A stretch of 64,000 bases of DNA from Azomonas macrocytogenes (GTDB lineage: Bacteria; Pseudomonadota; Gammaproteobacteria; Pseudomonadales; Pseudomonadaceae). The stretch is taken from positions 26,487 through 90,486 of the forward strand of contig NZ_JACHXI010000018.1 in NCBI RefSeq assembly GCF_014191985.1, given 5' to 3'. Position 1 is the stretch's first letter; each line of letters begins with the position of its first letter. Under the pieces are notes generated by a model that ran no database searches, was not told the origin of the DNA, and saw only the letters and a list, made by a program, of their open reading frames with translations. Shown in pieces: positions 27,540-38,947 of this stretch. Position numbers and translations under genes: made by a program.

Positions 27540-28298
27540 TCAGACCGGGTTCGGGCAATCAATGAAAAGATGTTCGATATCGAAATGCCGCGCCAGGTAA
27601 TCACCAAGCGCCTGTACTCCATAACGCTCGGTCGCATGATGGCCGGCGGCAAAAAAGCTCAGGCCGCTTTCCCGGGCGATATGCACACTGGGTTCGGAGG
27701 CTTCTCCAGTCAGGTAGGCATCGACCCCGGCAGCTACGGCCTGCTCGATATAGCCCTGGGCCGCTCCGGTACACCAGGCGATGCGACGAATGCTCTTTTC
27801 GGCATCAATCATCAGGGGCTCACGTCCCAAGACCTGCTGGATGCGGCGCTGGAATTCGCTGGGCGTCACCGCTGCCTTGAGCGAGCCGAGCAGGCCGACC
27901 GATCTGGGGTTATCCGGCTCCAATGGCCCTTCGACGATCAGGCCGAGCAAGCGGGCAAGCTGGACGTTGTTGCCGACCTCGGGATGGACATCCAGGGGAA
28001 GATGATAGGCAAGCAGGCTGATGTCGTTGTTCAACAAGGTTTTCAGACGCCGCTGCTTGATTCCGACAATGCAGGGGGCTTCGTTTTTCCAGAAATAGCC
28101 GTGATGAACCAGTATTGCATCGGCTTCGGCCCGGACGGCTGCATCGAGCAATGCCTGGCTGGCCGTGACGCCACTGACGATGCGCCGAACCTGCGAACGC
28201 CCCTGGACCTGTAAACCATTCGGGCAGTAATCGGCAATTTTGGTTACATTCAGATAGCGATTGGCTTCCTCGACGAGCGTGGAAAGAGAAGTGTGCAT
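27540..28298 (-). CDS. Nif3-like dinuclear metal centre protein (YbgI family)
   Basis: This is a Nif3/YbgI-family protein, a conserved metal-binding fold with uncertain biochemical role (GTP cyclohydrolase I type 2-like). The 252-residue product shows the metal-ligand motifs: LVHHGYFW near residue 66, AYHLPLDVHPEVGNN near 98, and AGHHATERYGV near the C-terminus. I use the ATG at 28298 because the upstream in-frame stretch to 28511 has no family similarity and overlaps the algW coding region. It is divergent from algW, as in other Pseudomonas. Confidence 0.92.
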   Translation of the reverse strand: MHTSLSTLVEEANRYLNVTKIADYCPNGLQVQGRSQVRRIVSGVTASQALLDAAVRAEADAILVHHGYFWKNEAPCIVGIKQRRLKTLLNNDISLLAYHLPLDVHPEVGNNVQLARLLGLIVEGPLEPDNPRSVGLLGSLKAAVTPSEFQRRIQQVLGREPLMIDAEKSIRRIAWCTGAAQGYIEQAVAAGVDAYLTGEASEPSVHIARESGLSFFAAGHHATERYGVQALGDYLARHFDIEHLFIDCPNPV

Positions 28299-28410
28299 GT
28301 TCTTGTCCTTTTCGACTGATGCCGAGACTGCATTCTTTATGCAGCTTCGTATAATGCCGCACATTAAGGGCCGATTTCCGCGCCCGCAACTGCCCGGATA
28401 GTTGTCATCG

Positions 28411-29553
28411 ATGGTAAACGCGCTACGCTTCCTTGGCTGGCCATTGCTGGTCGGCGTACTTGTGGCCTTGCTGATTATCCAGCGCTTTCCACACTGGGTG
28501 GGCCTGCCCAAACACGATTACCACCTGCAACAGTCGCATTCAACACTGGGCTCCCAGCAGCAGGCGCCTCGTTCCTATGCCTATGCGGTGAGCCATGCGG
28601 CGCCGGCCGTGGCCAATCTCTATACGACCAAGACGGCAGCGAACCCCGAAGGCCCGGCCAGTAAAGATCCGGCCATGCAGAAGTTTTTCAGTGATAACCT
28701 GCCACGCCAGAAGCGGATCGAATCAAGCCTGGGCTCGGCGGTGATCATGAGTACCGAAGGCTATCTGCTGACCAACTACCATGTGACGGCTAATGCCGAT
28801 CAGATCATCGTGGCGCTCAAAGATGGCAGGGAAACTCTGGCACGCCTGATAGGCAGCGATCCGGAAACAGATTTGGCGGTGCTCAAGATAGATCTTGCCA
28901 ACCTGCCGAGCATCACTATCGGCCATTCCGACCAGATCCGCATCGGCGATGTCACCCTTGCCATCGGCAACCCCTTCGGAGTCGGCCAGACTGTGACCAT
29001 GGGGATTATCAGTGCAACTGGCCGTAACCAACTGGGCCTGAATACCTATGAGGATTTCATCCAGACCGATGCTGCGATCAATCGGGGGAATTCCGGTGGC
29101 GCATTGGTGGACGCGGATGGCAACCTGATCGGAATCAATGCGGCAATCATCTCTGAAACCGGCGCTTCGCAAGGAATCGGCTTTGCGATCCCGGTCAAGC
29201 TGGCGCTCGAGGTAATGGATTCGATTATCCGGTATGGCCAGGTCATTCGAGGTTGGCTCGGCGTGGAAGTCCAGTCCATGACGCCCGAACTGGCGGAATC
29301 CTACGGGATGAAGGGTCACCCAGGGATCGTGGTCGCCGGAGCCTATGACAAGGGGCCGGCAGCCCTGGCAGGGCTGCAGCCGGGCGACGTCATCGTCAGC
29401 ATTGATGGTGCCGTCGCTAGCGATGGCCGCACATCGATGAACCAGGTTGCGCGGACGCGGCCTGGCGATCACATCGATATCAAGATCCTGCGCAATGGCA
29501 AGCCCATGACCTTTACCGCCGAAGTGGGCATACGTCCGCAGGTCAAGAAGTAA
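28411..29553 (+). CDS. algW: Periplasmic serine protease AlgW (DegS-type)
   Basis: AlgW is the membrane-anchored site-1 protease that senses misfolded outer-membrane proteins through its PDZ domain and cuts the anti-sigma factor MucA, releasing AlgU. The 380-residue protein has an N-terminal anchor (about 11-24), a trypsin-like domain with the triad His124 (NYHV), Asp154 (ETDLAV) and Ser228 (GNSGGA), and one PDZ domain (about 275-370). The residue before the GNSGG motif is Arg (NRGNSGG), where this family usually has Pro. The ATG at 28411 fits the family start; a TTG at 28402 is in frame. Confidence 0.94.
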   Translation: MVNALRFLGWPLLVGVLVALLIIQRFPHWVGLPKHDYHLQQSHSTLGSQQQAPRSYAYAVSHAAPAVANLYTTKTAANPEGPASKDPAMQKFFSDNLPRQKRIESSLGSAVIMSTEGYLLTNYHVTANADQIIVALKDGRETLARLIGSDPETDLAVLKIDLANLPSITIGHSDQIRIGDVTLAIGNPFGVGQTVTMGIISATGRNQLGLNTYEDFIQTDAAINRGNSGGALVDADGNLIGINAAIISETGASQGIGFAIPVKLALEVMDSIIRYGQVIRGWLGVEVQSMTPELAESYGMKGHPGIVVAGAYDKGPAALAGLQPGDVIVSIDGAVASDGRTSMNQVARTRPGDHIDIKILRNGKPMTFTAEVGIRPQVKK

Positions 29554-29576
29554 GGCCTGGCCCCCCCCGCCAGGCC
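29554..29576. terminator. GC-rich hairpin with a C-tract loop between algW and hisC
   Basis: GGCCTGGC (29554-29561) and GCCAGGCC (29569-29576) form a perfect 8-bp stem whose loop is seven C residues. It starts right after the algW stop and lies before the end of the convergent hisC. There is no T run. Confidence 0.4.
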
Positions 29577-29586
29577 CAGGCTTCCT

Positions 29587-30645
29587 TCAGCCTTGCTGCC
29601 CAGCCAGGGCGTCCAGCAGTGCCTGATTCTGCTCCGGCGTGCCGATGGTGATACGCAGGAATTGTTCGATTCGCGGATGTTTGAAGTGACGAACGATCAC
29701 GCCTTGCTCTCGCAAGGTTGCGGCCAGTTGGGCGGCATCCCATGCCGGATGGCGGACAAAAATGAAGTTGGCCGCCGAGGGTAGCGCCTCAAATCCCAGA
29801 ACTTGCAACGCGGCGACCAGCCGTTCGCGGCTGTCGATCACGGCGTTGCACGTCCGGCTGAAGTGCTCGCGATCCGCGAATGCAGCTGCTGCTCCGGCAA
29901 TAGCCAGACGGTCGAGCGGATAGGAATTGAAGCTGTTCTTGACCCGCTCGAGAGCCTCGATCAGTTCCGGGTGACCGATGGCCAGACCAACCCGCAGACC
30001 AGCCAGCGAGCGCGATTTGGACAGCGTCTGGCAAACCAGCAGATTGGGATACCGATCCACCAGACCGACCGCTGTCTCGCCGCCGAAATCGATATACGCC
30101 TCGTCTACCAGCACGACTGAATCGGGATTGGCCTGCAAAATGCGCTCAATAGCAACCAGCGGCAGCAGGCAGCCAGTCGGTGCATTGGGGTTGGGAAAAA
30201 CGATTCCACCATTCGGTCGTGCGTAGTCTTCGGCGCGAATCTGGAAGTTTTCATCCAGCGCGACCGTTTCGAAAGAGATCCCGTAAAGGCCGCAATAAAC
30301 CGGATAGAAGCTATAGGTGATGTCGGGAAACAGGAGCGGCTTGTCGTGCTGGAACAATCCCTGAAATGCGTGGGCCAGTACTTCATCAGAACCATTGCCG
30401 ACAAAAACCCGATCCGGCTGAATGCTGTAGTAATCGGCTACTGCTTGCTTGAGATGCTCGCCATTCGGATCGGGGTAAAGACGCAGACTATCGCCCAGCT
30501 CGGCCTGCATGGCTGCCAAGGCCAATGGCGAAGGGCCATAGGGGTTTTCGTTGGTGTTGAGTTTGACCAGCCGGGATAGTTTTGGCTGCTCGCCCGGCAC
30601 GTAAGGCACCAGGTTTTTTACGAACGGGCTCCAGAACCTGCTCAT
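29587..30645 (-). CDS. hisC: Histidinol-phosphate aminotransferase HisC
   Basis: HisC is the PLP enzyme that transaminates imidazole-acetol phosphate in histidine synthesis. The 352-residue protein has the fold type I features: [12 protein letters not shown] near the N-terminus, [25 protein letters not shown], and the PLP-lysine segment [14 protein letters not shown]. The ATG at 30645 follows GGAGAG; in-frame codons up to 30771 are unsupported and overlap hisD. It lies 91 bases downstream of hisD on the same strand. Confidence 0.95.
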   Translation of the reverse strand: MSRFWSPFVKNLVPYVPGEQPKLSRLVKLNTNENPYGPSPLALAAMQAELGDSLRLYPDPNGEHLKQAVADYYSIQPDRVFVGNGSDEVLAHAFQGLFQHDKPLLFPDITYSFYPVYCGLYGISFETVALDENFQIRAEDYARPNGGIVFPNPNAPTGCLLPLVAIERILQANPDSVVLVDEAYIDFGGETAVGLVDRYPNLLVCQTLSKSRSLAGLRVGLAIGHPELIEALERVKNSFNSYPLDRLAIAGAAAAFADREHFSRTCNAVIDSRERLVAALQVLGFEALPSAANFIFVRHPAWDAAQLAATLREQGVIVRHFKHPRIEQFLRITIGTPEQNQALLDALAGQQG

Positions 30646-30736
30646 CGCCCTTCTCTCCTGAAAATGCTTTGAAAACGCTGGCAGCTGAATACCGGACGAA
30701 AAGTATCTTCCGTCCAGCTTCGAATCTTGGACGACT

Positions 30737-32047
30737 TTATTGCTTGATCCGATATTCCGCACTGCGGGCATGGGCGGTCAGCGATTCTCCGCGCGCGAGC
30801 ACCGAGGCGACCTTGCCCAAAACCGAAGCGCCGGCAGCCGAGCAGTGAATGATCGACGAGCGCTTCTGGAAATCATAGACCCCCAGTGGCGAGGAAAAGC
30901 GCGCCGTGCCGGAAGTGGGCAGTACATGGTTCGGGCCGGCACAGTAGTCGCCGAGTGCTTCGGCCGTGTAACGCCCCATAAAAATGGCACCCGCATGGCG
31001 TATTTGCGGCAACCATTGTTCAGGCTCGGCAACGGATAGCTCCAGGTGTTCCGGGGCAATCCGGTTGGCAACCTCTATAGCCTGGGACATATCTTTCACC
31101 TGGATGAGTACGCCCCGGTTCGCCAGCGAGGTACGAATGATCTCGACACGCTCCATGGTGGGCAGCAACTTGGCAATGCTTTCTGCGACCCGGTAGAGGA
31201 AAGCTGCATCAGGACTGACCAGAATGGCCTGGGCGTCTTCATCGTGTTCGGCCTGGGAGAACAGGTCCATGGCGATCCAGTCGGGATCGGTCTGGCCATC
31301 GCAGACGACGAGGATTTCCGACGGCCCGGCAATCATGTCGATACCGACCTGGCCAAAGACATGGCGCTTGGCCGTGGCCACATAGATATTGCCGGGGCCA
31401 ACGATCTTGTCCACACGCGGCACGCTTGCGGTCCCATAGGCCAAGGCAGCCACGGCTTGCGCACCACCAATAGTAAAGACCCGATCAACCCCGGCCACGC
31501 AAGCCGCGGCGAGAACCAGCTCGTTGATTTCGCCGCGCGGAGTCGGCACGACCATTACCACCTCGGCGACACCTGCGACCTTTGCTGGAATGGCATTCAT
31601 CAGAACCGACGACGGGTAAGCTGCCTTTCCGCCCGGAACATACAGGCCGGCGCGATCCAGTGGCGTGACCTGCTGGCCCAGCACTGTGCCGTCCGGCTCG
31701 GTGTAGGTCCAGGAGTCCTGCTTCTGACGTTCATGGTAAAGGCGGACACGCTCGGCGGATTCTTCCAAGGCGACGCGCTGCTCGGAGCTGATGCGCGTCA
31801 AAGCCAGCTCGAGCCGCTCCCGAGGCAGGATCAGCTCGGATATGTCGGTTGCCTCGACACCGTCGAAACGCCGGGTAAATTCGACAACAGCGGTATCGCC
31901 TTGCTGGCGCACCGCATCGATGATTTCCAGTACTCGCTGGTTGACCGCACCGTCCGAGACGCTTTCCCAGCTCAGGAGGTGGTCCAGCTGTCGGGCAAAA
32001 TCCGGATCGGCAGCGTTGAGACGGCGGATGGCGATAGGAGCGGTCAT
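30737..32047 (-). CDS. hisD: Histidinol dehydrogenase HisD
   Basis: HisD oxidises L-histidinol to L-histidine in two NAD+-dependent steps and uses zinc. The 436-residue protein matches the family: [48 protein letters not shown], and [12 protein letters not shown] with the conserved His and Glu. The late [18 protein letters not shown] block is also present. It is followed by hisC and preceded by hisG across a 218-base gap, which holds no gene that I can support but could contain a promoter. Confidence 0.97.
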   Translation of the reverse strand: MTAPIAIRRLNAADPDFARQLDHLLSWESVSDGAVNQRVLEIIDAVRQQGDTAVVEFTRRFDGVEATDISELILPRERLELALTRISSEQRVALEESAERVRLYHERQKQDSWTYTEPDGTVLGQQVTPLDRAGLYVPGGKAAYPSSVLMNAIPAKVAGVAEVVMVVPTPRGEINELVLAAACVAGVDRVFTIGGAQAVAALAYGTASVPRVDKIVGPGNIYVATAKRHVFGQVGIDMIAGPSEILVVCDGQTDPDWIAMDLFSQAEHDEDAQAILVSPDAAFLYRVAESIAKLLPTMERVEIIRTSLANRGVLIQVKDMSQAIEVANRIAPEHLELSVAEPEQWLPQIRHAGAIFMGRYTAEALGDYCAGPNHVLPTSGTARFSSPLGVYDFQKRSSIIHCSAAGASVLGKVASVLARGESLTAHARSAEYRIKQ

Positions 32048-32265
32048 GACAGAGCCTCGTATAATTGCGTGAATCCGGGTGCGATCTTTCGCCCAGAGCC
32101 CAATGGCCTACTATTTGGTTAATTCAATATGACTCGTCGCGGCGCCTTGTCTCGAAACCTCGGTCATCCGAACTTGAGCTAATCCATTAACCGCTCAGGC
32201 CACTAGCGAGCCTATCGTGAAGACACCCGGAAAATTTCACTCTGTCACGGATAGGCGGGAATCGC

Positions 32266-32901
32266 TCAACCGTGGTGTCGAGATTCAACCGCAGCGCCCA
32301 GAGAGTCAATCAGGGTTTGGATACGTGCATGCTGCATCTTCATCGACGCCTTGTTCACGATCAGGCGCGAGCTGATGGTGGCGATCAACTCCTGCGGCTC
32401 GAGACCGTTGGCACGTAACGTATTGCCAGTATCTACCACATCAATGATCTTGTCGGCCAACCCCACCAGGGGAGCCAGTTCCATCGAACCGTAAAGCTTG
32501 ATGATATCGACCTGCCGCCCCTGCTCCGCATAGTAGCGCTTGGCGACATTGACGAATTTGGTCGCTACCCGCAATCGCCCCTTGGGCTGGGGAGCCCCTA
32601 CCTTGCCGGCGGTCATCAGCCTGCAGTTGGCAATGCGCAAATCCAGTGGCTCGTACAAGCCGCGACCATCGAACTCCATGAGTACATCCTTGCCTGCGAC
32701 ACCGAGATCGGCTGCGCCATTTTCCACGTAGGTAGGCACGTCAGTCGCACGAACGATCAGCAAGCGAACATCTTCCTGGGTCGTCGGGATGATGAGCTTG
32801 CGGCTCTTGTCCGGATTTTCGGTTGGTACGATGCCGGCTTCCGCCAGCAAAGGCAGGGTGTCGTCGAGAATACGACCCTTGGAAAGGGCAATGGTCAGCA
32901 T
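32266..32901 (-). CDS. hisG: ATP phosphoribosyltransferase HisG (short form)
   Basis: HisG joins ATP and PRPP in the first, feedback-controlled step of histidine synthesis. At 211 residues it is the short form, which lacks the C-terminal regulatory domain and works in a complex with HisZ (encoded elsewhere). The substrate-binding ALSKGRI start, GVAGKDVL, and the PRPP loop [14 protein letters not shown] near 150-163 are visible. The ATG at 32901 follows AAGGA and gives the family N-terminus [10 protein letters not shown]. It lies 8 bases after murA. Confidence 0.96.
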   Translation of the reverse strand: MLTIALSKGRILDDTLPLLAEAGIVPTENPDKSRKLIIPTTQEDVRLLIVRATDVPTYVENGAADLGVAGKDVLMEFDGRGLYEPLDLRIANCRLMTAGKVGAPQPKGRLRVATKFVNVAKRYYAEQGRQVDIIKLYGSMELAPLVGLADKIIDVVDTGNTLRANGLEPQELIATISSRLIVNKASMKMQHARIQTLIDSLGAAVESRHHG

Positions 32902-32909
32902 AAGGATTC

Positions 32910-34244
<1,335 letters not shown>

Positions 34245-34297
34245 TTAATCCCTGAGAGGAAACGGCACGATGTGCCGCTTGGCTACCGATGCGTTGA

Positions 34298-34537
34298 TCA
34301 GGAGCGTGCAGCCCACTCGCCGCGACTGAAGAACTTCATGGTAACCGCGTGGATACGGCCATCGACAATCCATGGGTTGAGATGCGAATAAACCTGCTGC
34401 TGGCGCTTTACGGGGCTAATACCAGCCAATTCGTCGCTGATGACATTCAGCAAGAAATCACAGCCCTCGCCTTCCACTTCGACTTGAGCCCCTGGAATTC
34501 CCGCCTCCAGAATATTCTTCACTTCCAAAGCCTGCAT
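34298..34537 (-). CDS. ibaG: BolA-family protein IbaG
   Basis: IbaG (YrbA) is a small BolA-type protein, linked to acid stress and iron-sulfur traffic through monothiol glutaredoxins. The 79-residue sequence has the class II KH-like BolA fold, with GCDFLLNVISDEL near 25-37 and SPVKRQQQVYSHLNPWI. The conserved IHAVTMKFFS C-terminal strand carries the family His. Position between mlaB and murA is standard across gamma-proteobacteria and supports the IbaG rather than the BolA assignment. Confidence 0.94.
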   Translation of the reverse strand: MQALEVKNILEAGIPGAQVEVEGEGCDFLLNVISDELAGISPVKRQQQVYSHLNPWIVDGRIHAVTMKFFSRGEWAARS

Positions 34538-34613
34538 ATTCCACCTCGATCATCACGCCTGGGGGCACGCATCATACAAAAAAGCCGCACGACTGCGAAC
34601 CCTACCCCGTTAT

Positions 34614-34922
34614 TCAACTTTCCAGCGACAGAATATCCTGCAGGCCGGAAACCTCAGCGATATGAGCCATATCCTGCGGAAGATTGACGATATCGAGCTC
34701 TCGTCCCTGTTTCTTTGCCAAGCGCATATAGGCTAGCAACAGGGACACACCGACACTACTGGACTTATCGACTGCGCTGCAGTCGACCACCAGTCGTTCA
34801 GCCTTGGATTGGCCGATCAGGACTTTCCCCGAGCGCAGGAGTTCCGGTCCGGTTCGGTAGTCGAGGATACCGGAAAGACGCAGCTCTCCGGCTTCACCAA
34901 GACTGACACCACCGTCACTCAT
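34614..34922 (-). CDS. mlaB: STAS-domain phospholipid transport protein MlaB
   Basis: MlaB is the cytoplasmic STAS-domain subunit of the MlaFEDB ABC complex, needed for assembly and ATPase activity. The 102-residue protein has the STAS pattern, with a first strand (ELRLSGILDY), VVDCSAVDKSSSVGVSLLLAYMRLAKKQGREL, and a C-terminal helix. The ATG overlaps the mlaC stop by four bases. It is the last gene of mlaFEDCB, the known order in E. coli and Pseudomonas (ttg2/mla). Confidence 0.94.
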   Translation of the reverse strand: MSDGGVSLGEAGELRLSGILDYRTGPELLRSGKVLIGQSKAERLVVDCSAVDKSSSVGVSLLLAYMRLAKKQGRELDIVNLPQDMAHIAEVSGLQDILSLES

Positions 34923-35575
34923 TGTCCGGTTGCCTTTTGGGCTTCAACAGAATCCTGGGCCTGGGCAACCACGCCTCCCCAACCGTCGATGGTCTTGTCC
35001 AGATTGCCGCCATTGCGCTGCATGGATTCGGCAAACTGGTCACGGAACAGCTTGCCCAGGTTGATACCATTGATAATGATATTGCGTACGCGCCATTGGT
35101 CCTGCAGGTTTACCATGGTATAGGAGACCGGATAGATCTCACCGTGGGTACCCACCACTTCCATGCCGACACTGGCACGATCAGCTTCTTGTTGCCTGCC
35201 GCTCGGTGGCAAAACACGGATTACCTGGTCGTTGTACTCGAGCAGGGCATTTCCGTAGAACTGAATAAGACTGCGCTTGAAGTTTTCCTGGAAGCGGTTC
35301 ATCTGTTCGGGAGTCGCCTGACGAGAATATTTCACTGTCATGATGCTGCGGGAAATGCCATCGGCATCGATCGCCGGACCTAGAATACGGTTGAGCGACT
35401 CATAAAGCGCATCAGGATCCTTACGGTACTTTTCCTTGTTGGTCTTTAGATCAGCCAGCAACTGGTCTGTCGCGCGCTGGATGACATCATGCGGAGAAGT
35501 GGTAGCAGCACTAGCGAACAACGGCACTAGAACCGCTAAAAGAATCAAAAAAGAACGGCGCAGGGCAATCGACAT
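34919..35575 (-). CDS. mlaC: Periplasmic phospholipid carrier MlaC
   Basis: MlaC shuttles phospholipids between the outer-membrane MlaA-OmpC complex and the inner-membrane MlaFEDB complex. The 218-residue protein has a Sec signal peptide (about 1-23, ending FASA), then the MlaC/Ttg2D domain with YNDQVIRVLPPSGR and the conserved VNLQDQWRVRNIIINGINLGKLFRDQF block. It is followed by mlaB with a four-base overlap and preceded by mlaD with a 20-base gap. Confidence 0.96.
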   Translation of the reverse strand: MSIALRRSFLILLAVLVPLFASAATTSPHDVIQRATDQLLADLKTNKEKYRKDPDALYESLNRILGPAIDADGISRSIMTVKYSRQATPEQMNRFQENFKRSLIQFYGNALLEYNDQVIRVLPPSGRQQEADRASVGMEVVGTHGEIYPVSYTMVNLQDQWRVRNIIINGINLGKLFRDQFAESMQRNGGNLDKTIDGWGGVVAQAQDSVEAQKATGQ

Positions 35576-35595
35576 AAAAACTCTCCTTATTACGC

Positions 35596-36081
35596 TTACT
35601 CAGCTTTTTTATCGTCTTTATTGACGGTATTGAGCATGAACTTGCCAATCAGATCTTCGAGCACTAATGCAGACTGCGTATCATGGATAGTGCCGCCATC
35701 GGCCAGCAGTTCTTCTTCACCGCCTACGGAAATACCAATATATTTTTCACCGAGCAAGCCAGCAGTAAGAATCGCAGCAGTGGAATCGATCGGTAGAAAA
35801 TTGACAGTCTTGTCGATATCCATGGCAATACGGCTGGAAAATGTTTGGTGATCCAACTCGACACCGACCACCTTGCCGATGGTGACACCTGCCATGGCAA
35901 CTCTGGCACGCTGACTGATGCCGGCGGAATTATCGAAGTAGGCGTAAACGCGATAGGTACCTTCGTTGCCTCCAAAAGAGCCAAAGGTCAGTCCACTGAC
36001 ACGCAAGGCCAGCAGTAGCAAAGCCAGCAGGCCGGCCAACAGGAAAAGGCCGACACCGACTTCCAGGGAGCGGTTTTGCAT
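35596..36081 (-). CDS. mlaD: MCE-domain phospholipid transporter subunit MlaD
   Basis: MlaD forms a hexameric MCE ring anchored in the inner membrane and channels lipid into or out of MlaE. The 161-residue protein has an N-terminal membrane anchor (about 8-29) and one MCE domain with the YFDNSAGISQRARVAMAGVTIGKV segment and the LLGEKYIGISVGG strand. A short amphipathic C-terminal helix (ALVLEDLIGKFMLN) follows. Its ATG shares one base with the mlaE stop (TAATG). Confidence 0.96.
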   Translation of the reverse strand: MQNRSLEVGVGLFLLAGLLALLLLALRVSGLTFGSFGGNEGTYRVYAYFDNSAGISQRARVAMAGVTIGKVVGVELDHQTFSSRIAMDIDKTVNFLPIDSTAAILTAGLLGEKYIGISVGGEEELLADGGTIHDTQSALVLEDLIGKFMLNTVNKDDKKAE

Positions 36082-36878
36082 TACAGATCTCCAAACATCA
36101 AGGCGGTCAGAACGAAATCGAGACCAAGGACGGCCAGCGACCCATAAACGACGGTACGAGTAGTGGCGCGACTGATACCTTCTGAGGTCGATTCGCAGTC
36201 ATAACCCTGAAATACTGCAATCCAGGTCACGACGACCGCAAACACCATGCTTTTGATGACACCATTCAGGACGTCGCTATGAAAGTCGACGCTTTGTTGC
36301 ATGTTGCCCCAGTAGGACCCCTCGTAGACTCCGAGCCAGTCCACTGCGACCATGGCTCCCCCCCAGATTCCGACTACGCTGAAAATGGCCGAAAGCAGCG
36401 GCAGGGAAATGAAGCCGGCCCACAAGCGTGGGGCAATGATGTATTTGAGCGGGTCTACGCCGATCATCTCCAGGCTGGAAAGCTGCTCGGTGGATTTCAT
36501 GTTACCGATTTCGGCGGTCAATGCCGAGCCGGCACGTCCGGCGAACAACAACGCAGAAACGACTGGACCTAGTTCGCGCAAGAGTGTCAGCGCCACCATC
36601 TGGCCAACAGCTTCTTCCGAACCGTAACCGACCAGGATGTTGTATCCCTGCAACGCCAGCACCATTCCGATGAAGATGCCGGAAACGACGATAATCGCCA
36701 ACGACAGGACACCGACCGAAAACAGCTGCCGGAACAGAAGATACAGACCGCTACCAGCGGTTCTGGCACCAAAAAGCGCATGAAAGAAAAACAGCGTCGA
36801 ACGTCCCATCGCTTCGACCACATCGAGCCAGGCCCGCCCAAGCAGGCGCACGCGCTCGATCAAGGAAGTCCTGCGCAT
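36081..36878 (-). CDS. mlaE: Phospholipid ABC transporter permease MlaE
   Basis: MlaE is the permease subunit of the MlaFEDB complex. The 265-residue polytopic protein belongs to the MlaE/TTC0794 permease family. It has the coupling helix and conserved REL core ([31 protein letters not shown]-type stretch near 95-125) and the [21 protein letters not shown] motif. The ATG at 36878 shares one base with the mlaF stop (TGATG); a GTG one codon upstream is the alternative. The order mlaF-mlaE-mlaD-mlaC-mlaB is intact. Confidence 0.96.
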   Translation of the reverse strand: MRRTSLIERVRLLGRAWLDVVEAMGRSTLFFFHALFGARTAGSGLYLLFRQLFSVGVLSLAIIVVSGIFIGMVLALQGYNILVGYGSEEAVGQMVALTLLRELGPVVSALLFAGRAGSALTAEIGNMKSTEQLSSLEMIGVDPLKYIIAPRLWAGFISLPLLSAIFSVVGIWGGAMVAVDWLGVYEGSYWGNMQQSVDFHSDVLNGVIKSMVFAVVVTWIAVFQGYDCESTSEGISRATTRTVVYGSLAVLGLDFVLTALMFGDL

Positions 36879-37687
36879 CACGTTTCTCCCAGCAGGTCAC
36901 GCCGCAGTTCCGGCGCAGGAAAGTGGAAGGGAACCGGCCCATCGGCCAGTCCTTTCATAAACTGGCGAATGCGCGGGTTATCCGAATCCATCAAGTCGGC
37001 AGGCTCGCCCTGCCCCAGTATCTGGGCATCTCCTACGACGTAGATATAGTCGGCAATGCTCGCGGTTTCGGCCAAGTCGTGGGAGACCACGATACTGGTG
37101 ATGCCAAGAGCGTCGTTGAGCTGGCGGATCAGTCTTACCAGCACTCCCATGGCAATCGGATCCTGCCCCGCAAAAGGCTCATCGTACAGCAGGATCTGTG
37201 GATCCAGAGCAATCGCACGGGCCAGGGCCACCCGTCGCTTCATGCCGCCGGATAACTCGTCAGGCATCAGCTCGAAAGCACCGCGCAACCCTACCGCCTG
37301 CAGTTTCATCAGGACGATATCGCGGATCATTTCCTCTGGCAGCTTGGTATGCACACGCAGAGGAAAGGCCACGTTCTCGAACACGTCGAGATCCGTAAAC
37401 AAGGCGCCACTCTGGAACAGCACCCCCATCTGCTTGCGCATATCGAACAGCTCGCTACGCGAAAGAGTCGGCAGGTTCTTTCCGGTAAGCCATACTTCAC
37501 CCTTATCGGGCGATAACTGGGCCGCGATCAGCCGTAACAGTGTGGTCTTCCCACATCCAGACGGCCCCATGATGGCAGTCACCTTACCGCGGGGTATGGT
37601 GATATTGATATCGTTGAAAATAGTCCGCTCGCCGCGCTTGAAGGTAACGCCCTTCAGCTCGGCAGCATATGTGCTGGCATAACCCAT
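36878..37687 (-). CDS. mlaF: Phospholipid ABC transporter ATPase MlaF
   Basis: MlaF powers the Mla system that keeps phospholipids out of the outer leaflet of the outer membrane. The 269-residue ABC ATPase has Walker A GPSGCGKT near residues 43-50, Q-loop [10 protein letters not shown], signature [15 protein letters not shown], Walker [14 protein letters not shown], and the switch His in VVSHD. The ATG at 37687 follows GGAGACC; an in-frame codon at 37711 is unsupported. It is the first gene of the mla-ibaG-murA-hisG run and is divergent from kdsD. Confidence 0.95.
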   Translation of the reverse strand: MGYASTYAAELKGVTFKRGERTIFNDINITIPRGKVTAIMGPSGCGKTTLLRLIAAQLSPDKGEVWLTGKNLPTLSRSELFDMRKQMGVLFQSGALFTDLDVFENVAFPLRVHTKLPEEMIRDIVLMKLQAVGLRGAFELMPDELSGGMKRRVALARAIALDPQILLYDEPFAGQDPIAMGVLVRLIRQLNDALGITSIVVSHDLAETASIADYIYVVGDAQILGQGEPADLMDSDNPRIRQFMKGLADGPVPFHFPAPELRRDLLGET

Positions 37688-37966
37688 CCGGTCTCCTTGC
37701 ATACAGCCCACTACTGCAGACAGGCGTCATTCGATGCGAAGGACATGCTGCAGGACCATTCGAACCCCGGACTATAACACCGTAAGCCTGCTACCCAAAA
37801 GAAACAAAACCAACACATAGGTCGAACGGACATTCCTGCCCGAACTCTGCAAGTGCTCGGATACAATAGCAATTCCGACCGTAAGCTGACGGGCGATACC
37901 AGCGATTAACCGTGAGCGGCAATGGATTTGCCAGTATAGTTTCTTCCCCGATCAAGCACTCCATAC
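37688..37966. promoter_or_regulatory. Divergent mlaF/kdsD promoter region
   Basis: On the minus strand TTGGGT and TATAGT are 16 bp apart (TATAGT near 37774), a fair sigma-70 pair for the mla operon. On the plus strand TATAGT at 37935-37940 lies about 27 bp before the kdsD ATG, with no clear -35. I see no gene in this gap. Confidence 0.4.
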
Positions 37967-38947
37967 ATGCTAATGAGCCCAAGCAACCAATTCATTGACT
38001 CCGCACAGCGCACCATTCGCCTGGAAATCGAAGCCATCGAACGCCTGAAGCCGCGTATCGATGCTCATTTCGTCAAGGCTTGCGAGCTGATACTCGCCAG
38101 CAAGGGTCGAGTGATCGTGGTTGGCATCGGCAAATCCGGCCACATTGGCAACAAGATTGCCGCAACGCTCGCCAGTACCGGGACGGCTGCTTTTTTCGTC
38201 CACCCGGCCGAAGCCAGCCATGGCGACATGGGCATGATTACCCGCGATGACCTGGTGCTGGCTCTATCCAACTCCGGCACAACCAACGAAATCATTACCC
38301 TGTTACCACTGATCAAGCGTCTGGGCATTACGCTGATCAGCATGACGGGCAATCCGGATTCGATCCTGGCCAAGGCCGCTTCGGTCAATCTGGATACCAG
38401 TGTCGTTCACGAAGCCTGCCCACTGAACCTGGCGCCGACCTCATCGACCACGGCCTCGCTGGTCATGGGTGATGCTTTGGCGATCGCCCTGCTGGAAGCA
38501 CGGGGCTTTACTGCCGAAGATTTCGCCTTTTCACATCCGGGCGGGGCGCTCGGCCGCCGTCTGTTGCTGAAAGTGGAAGATATCATGCACACCGGCGAGC
38601 AACTGCCTCAGGTCACTCGCAGTACTTCACTGCGCGAAGCCTTGCTGGTCATGACGCAAAAAGGCCTGGGCATGACGGTAGTGCTGGAAAACGATGGCCG
38701 CCTGGCCGGTATCTTCACCGATGGAGACCTGCGTCGCGCCCTAGACAAGGGTGTGGATGTCCGTTTTGCGCATATCGATGAATTGATGACGGCCCACGGC
38801 AAGACCGCCGTGCCGGATATGCTGGCTGCCGAGGCCCTGAAAATAATGGAAGACTACAAGATAAACGCACTGGTCGTGACGGATGCCAATGATCGACCGA
38901 TCGGTGCATTGAACATGCACGATCTGCTGCGTGCAGGAGTAATGTGA
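37967..38947 (+). CDS. kdsD: Arabinose-5-phosphate isomerase KdsD
   Basis: KdsD interconverts ribulose 5-phosphate and arabinose 5-phosphate, the first step of KDO synthesis for LPS. The 326-residue protein has an N-terminal SIS domain (GIGKSGHIGNKIAATLASTGT near 50-70; ALSNSGTTNEI) followed by two CBS domains (about 205-325). The HPGGALGRRLLLKVEDIM linker is typical. ATG codons at 37967 and 37973 are both possible starts. It heads the kdsD-kdsC-lptC-lptA-lptB-rpoN run, with the kdsC start sharing its stop. Confidence 0.97.
   Translation: MLMSPSNQFIDSAQRTIRLEIEAIERLKPRIDAHFVKACELILASKGRVIVVGIGKSGHIGNKIAATLASTGTAAFFVHPAEASHGDMGMITRDDLVLALSNSGTTNEIITLLPLIKRLGITLISMTGNPDSILAKAASVNLDTSVVHEACPLNLAPTSSTTASLVMGDALAIALLEARGFTAEDFAFSHPGGALGRRLLLKVEDIMHTGEQLPQVTRSTSLREALLVMTQKGLGMTVVLENDGRLAGIFTDGDLRRALDKGVDVRFAHIDELMTAHGKTAVPDMLAAEALKIMEDYKINALVVTDANDRPIGALNMHDLLRAGVM

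Noticed and set aside
30646..30771. Longer N-terminus for HisC
   Set aside because: The extra 42 codons overlap the end of hisD and have no similarity to the family; the ATG at 30645 has a ribosome-binding site.
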